Source of the DNA: Hevea brasiliensis
Taxonomy: Eukaryota; Streptophyta; Magnoliopsida; Malpighiales; Euphorbiaceae
Direction of reading: 5' to 3'
Length of the DNA stretch: 64,000 bases
Assembly (NCBI RefSeq): GCF_030052815.1
Contig: NC_079505.1
Location: 69,214,324 to 69,278,323, forward strand
Positions 60,068 through 64,000 of the stretch are shown one piece after another. Below the pieces are notes generated by a model. That model did not search any database, was not told the origin of the DNA, and worked only from the letters and a program-made list of their open reading frames with translations. How positions within the stretch are numbered: the stretch's first letter is position 1; each line of letters starts with the position of its first letter. A program made the translations under genes and the position numbers.

Positions 60068-62475
60068 CAAAGCCAAATATAATTTATAAAATCATAGTAA
60101 AAGTTTGCAATACTGACATTTCCAGAAAATCATAATAACATTTATTTTTCAATCCCATGTTTATCAAGTATTCACAATTTTAAAGGTGTTGCCAACAATT
60201 CACACAGTTAGGTCCATGACACAAAATTTTCAATCAATGCCATGTTGTACATCATGACAAAGCCAATACGTTCCAATAACCAAAGGCTAAAGGGGAATAC
60301 AAAGGCTAGCTAGCATATATGAGTACTCATCTAATACATCCTCAACTAGTAAACCAGAGAGGGAAATTCAATCCCACAAGTGGAGGAGATCACATCCAAT
60401 ACGTCTCACTAGGCAAGCTAATGAGGAACACAAATCACATTGCCATGCTAACTGTAGTTTCAAAACAAATTCAAAAAATTTTCATTCAAAGAATCACATT
60501 GCAAATCAAGTAAACACATTTCATTCATCAAATTCCCTTTATAGGGTTGGCAACACACAATTTCTCAAAACAATTCTAAAGACATTCAAAACCTGGCTCA
60601 CCCCCTTGCTACAAAATTCAGCTAGCCAACATCTGCCTTTCCAACATTATAAATTCATTTCACAAAATTTAAGTTCTCAATGCAAGGGAAAAGTATAAAT
60701 AATGCATATGAAGATCATTCAATTCAAATATGATTTAAAAACAAAGGAAGAAGCTAATTGTGCACAAACCTCAACGGATTTCCTTTTTCTTGATTTATTT
60801 CTCCTTGCCTTTCAAGGCCTCCTTTTTTACTGAAAACACACAATTAAAGTATCTCAATACTCATCTTAATTATCTCTAATAGCTAATCAAATAAATGTCT
60901 AATGCATCCCCAAGTAAATTTTGTAATTTCAATGTATTCTGGCTTCAGGGCAATTCTAGATCCTGACTTTGCAATCTCATTTCAACTTAGTTTCAGTCAT
61001 AATTTGAGAATGTGATCTTAATAAAAGTCATTCCTCTATATCTTATTTTTATTTTCCTTTTTGAATCAATCAATTTGGAGTTTTGGACCTCAAGTTATGG
61101 CTAAAACATTAGACACTATTCTGGTGTCATATTCTGAAATTCCAGATTTTCCAGATTTGTACCTTTGAATTTTCATTCTATATCCAAGCATCTGAAGCTC
61201 ATAATTTGCCCTAGTCCCTAAAATAATATTTTAGGCCTTTGTCTTAGGTTTCCAAATCATTTTGAATCACTTCAATTGGAATTTTGTAGAGGAAGTAATG
61301 GCCTAATAACCATTCAGAGGTCACAGTCCCAATTAGCTAAGGTGCAAAAATTCCAGATTTGGCATTCCTGATTTACCCTAATAATTCCTCTACTTTGCCC
61401 TAAGAACTGGGTTCTGGTCAAAACATAAAGTTTTTAGTTCTATTCTTATGAGCATTTTGGATTTAGAATTATTACATTTGCAGTTTTGTAGCCCAAGTTA
61501 TAGCAATTTTGCCAAAACTGGTCGAATTCCTAATCCTTCACATTTTTCAGGTTCAGTTTAATACTAAGGCAGATTTCTCCAAAACCCTAATTTTTCATCT
61601 CCCAAATTCATGCAATTCATGTAAACTCAACACCTAAATCATGTATACTACTTCATATAAGTTAGAATTTATTTGTAATTTCATCAAACACCTCAAAACT
61701 CTAATTTTCCCCAAGTTGGTCGAAAATCCTACCTTCCCATACATGCATGACTTTCACGCTTTCTCATGAAAATTTTCCATAATCAAACTTAATTCAAGGC
61801 ATGTTTAACTAATCAAGTATGAAAAGAAGCTTACCTCAATAGTGATTTTCCAAACTTCAATTTTCTTCCAATTTTCTTATTTCTCTTTATTCCAATCTTC
61901 ACTTTGAGGCTTAATTAGAGGTTTTCTACTAATTTGGTGAGAAAATTTATGGAAGGAATTGGGGTTTCAAGAGCTCAAATTGGTTTACAATTGAGGAAAA
62001 TGAAAAGGAAGAGAGAGAGAAGTGGAGCTGGCCAAGGGGATGAGGAAGATGATAATTTGTAATTTTAATTTTTTTTTTCTTCTGTCTTCTTATAAAGATA
62101 GTTATCCACAAAAAATTAAATAATTTAATTTATAATTATAATTATTATTTTTTTTAATATAATTTATTTAATTCCCTCCTTGTCCCTTTCTTAATTTTCT
62201 ACACATTTTAATTTATTTAATCTCATTCTAATATTTTAATCTTTCTCATTTTTAATGGAATTTAGGTCAAAAGTCAACTCTTAAAGTGAATTGACCAAAA
62301 TGCCCCTCATCAGGTTATAGTCCATCTTTTTTCATAATACCCGATGAGTTCTTAAGTGATGATTCACTTAATTGTACTTCTTCCTTTTTCATTTCTTTGG
62401 TTTTCAAATTCTCAATAATTTCTAATTAATTCCTTCATTGAGGATTCTATAAGGCTCTACATGAATTTAGGGTAG

Positions 62476-64000
62476 TGATGTATCCCAGCCACAAGTGCAC
62501 GGGTCGTTCAAGTAGTACAGAAAAAGATATCGTTCCCACGGAGAGTTGTGCTTTCAATTGAATTTTTTATGTAAAATAAAATATATTAAAATTGTATTTT
62601 AATCAAATTAATAAAAGAAATTTAGGAATTTGAAGCATAAGGTATGAAAATGCAAAACTAAATTCAAACAATGACTAATTTAATAATTTGCAAAATAAAA
62701 AAATTGATAATATTAATAATGAAAATTAATAAAATGATATTAAACTAAACACTCGAAAGTAAAATCCAAGCAATAATTGATAAAAGACGATTCTGGAGTT
62801 AAGAGTTAATATTTAAGACATTTTAGGATTTTCCCTAGCTAGCCCAATCCATGAAATTTATGGGTTTAAAGGAGATTAATTCTAAAATCCTTTGAAAACT
62901 CTTTCGAGTGAGACAAAGAGTGCATTAATTAACTTAATCCTACTTTCGTGGAGTTAAAATTAAACAAGACCCATTAGGTTCTTTAATCAATCTATTAAAA
63001 CCCTCTTAACCCTTAGTCTATTTCTATATCTAAGTTACTTAAGTCCAATTTCTTGATTAACTATTACTTGGTTTTCTCCTTTCGGTACTTCAATCAAGGA
63101 ATAAGAGCATAACTTAATAGGGCCCTTCATTAAGCATGTAAATAAGCACACAAAAAATGGATTAAACCTTATAAATTTCATTAAATTGGGACTAACCCAG
63201 TTCAAATCCACAAAAATAACTAAAATATTAGATCTGTTACTCCATAATCAAAGAAAACTACTCACAATCCATGTTTAACATAAGAAATTCTAAGTAAAAG
63301 AGGAAATAAATCATGAAAATAAACTAAAACTAAAGAAACCCGATAGGAGAAATGTAGAAAATGGTGAAGAAGAGAAGAAGAAGCTAGATTCTGCTCCCCA
63401 AGAATGGAAGTCGACTGCTCCTCTGTTTTTCTGTCCCTTTTTCTATCTTCCTCTCCTTTTTCTAAAATAAGATAAGGGCCTATTTATATCTTTTTTACTG
63501 ACAAGTAGCCATAAAATGGTGTATTTGAGGTGTAGTTTTCATGAGAGAATCTTCTGCCAGCTCATTATGAAGACTCTATGAAACTGCATAAGTGGACTGC
63601 ATAAGTTATGCAGTCCCTTATGCAGTTTTCGGCAGGTTTTTGGGCCCTCTGTGTGAAGCTGCATAAGCAAGGAGTAAGTCTGCATAAGTCATGCAGTGAC
63701 TTATGCAGATTTCGGCAGGAATGGAAAAATTGCTTCTTCTCCCTGTGCAGAACTGCACAACTTATGCGGCAAGTTATGCACAATTTGGCCACTGCATACT
63801 TCAACTTTCAAACTTGTTTTTGACATCTTTGGCTGTAGAAATCACTCCTCATTGGCAAAATTTCTTTTTTAGTCCCTCAAAAACACCATTTTTCCTACAA
63901 AACAAAGTAAAATTACAAATTAATCCAAAAATTGACAATCATGAAAAACTATCTAAATAACTAATAAAATTGGCTAAAAGTGACTAACAATTAAATAAAA
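62476..64000 (+). mobile_element. Unidentified element, start only, runs off the window
   Basis: A sharp break at 62476 (TGATGTATCCCAGCC) interrupts the Tekay-type LTR. The first 80 bp (AAGTGCACGGGTCGTTCAAG, GATATCGTTCCCACGG) recall an LTR terminus common in plant retrotransposons, read outward. The interior is AT-rich to 63400, then has a cluster of TGCATAAG palindromes. No coding domain is visible. GGTAG (62471-62475) would be the left target duplication; the right one is outside. Confidence 0.55.
63586..63785. repeat. Cluster of TGCATAAG/CTTATGCA palindromes
   Basis: About nine copies of GCATAAG or CTTATGC occur in 200 bp. They include CTGCATAAGTTATGCAG at 63597-63613, and 12-bp arms CTGCATAAGTCA / TGACTTATGCAG around a 5-bp spacer at 63680-63708. 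Each half is also linked to a TTTCGGCAGG phrase. Confidence 0.8.

Larger units (their letters stand above)
54977..62475 (-). mobile_element. Long LTR, minus orientation, split by a solo LTR and cut at its far end
   Basis: The edge at 54977 is TGTCACACCTTACC, the end of a Tekay-type LTR on the minus strand. It continues after the insert at 60073 and shows the hairpin (55646-55670) and modules near 61040-61510. At 62475 it stops where the Tekay LTR at 39100 would continue, because another element begins. No PBS or coding region adjoins the 54977 edge, so it is a solo or truncated LTR. Confidence 0.8.

Noticed and set aside
60319..60513. Short plus-strand frame within the minus-oriented LTR
   Set aside because: It lies in LTR sequence that aligns with non-coding parts of the other long LTRs.

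Overview
This window looks like intergenic and intronic DNA from a flowering plant, probably a eudicot. It is AT-rich, with plant-type LTR retrotransposons that use a tRNA-iMet primer binding site, MITEs, a CACTA-like element, and one decayed multi-exon gene resembling plant NUP1/Nup136. I cannot fix the species from sequence alone. I see no CRISPR array, rRNA or tRNA gene, operon or intact cellular protein-coding gene.

Layout. 1-3853: simple repeats and a decayed LTR-like region, possibly of Tat/Ogre type, with a 154-bp tandem duplication just upstream of a TATA box. 3854-10648: a solo long LTR with a perfect TAATC target-site duplication (TSD), itself split by a related solo LTR with a perfect TGTTT TSD. 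10649-12640: simple repeats and unassigned DNA. 12640-15250: a LINE reverse-transcriptase remnant split by a CACTA-like non-autonomous transposon. 15250-19700: very AT-rich, with fragments of CACTA-like subterminal repeats. 19712-about 28780 (minus strand): a NUP1/Nup136-like pseudogene with at least eight recognisable exons. They are mostly joined by canonical splice sites, but carry stops and frameshifts. Its introns hold a CAY-rich tract, an LTR-like insertion and MITE-like DNA. 28810-34691 (plus strand): a structurally complete but coding-dead chromovirus lying at the 5' end of that pseudogene.

34692-35743: AT-rich DNA with a perfect 27-bp-arm hairpin. 35744-52795: a probable copia-type solo LTR split by a complete long-LTR chromovirus of Tekay/Del type (minus strand, 35905-51175). 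The right LTR of that chromovirus is in turn split by a plus-strand solo LTR (44540-48141). The outer copia-like LTR also carries a hAT-type MITE (52024-52493) with an 8-bp TSD. 53715-54976: LTR, PBS and gag-like start of a further retroelement. 54977-62475: a minus-strand long LTR split by another solo LTR (55696-60067, perfect TSD CAAAG). 62476-64000: the start of an unidentified repeat element that runs off the window.

No genes act together as a pathway here. The main information is historical: the nesting order of at least a dozen insertions, repeated solo-LTR formation, and a gene copy that decayed and has an LTR retrotransposon at its 5' end. The long LTRs share two internal architectures that may deserve attention: a conserved short hairpin, and a repeated degenerate module around a TAGACATAG-type core. 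I found no evidence of a previously undescribed biological system.
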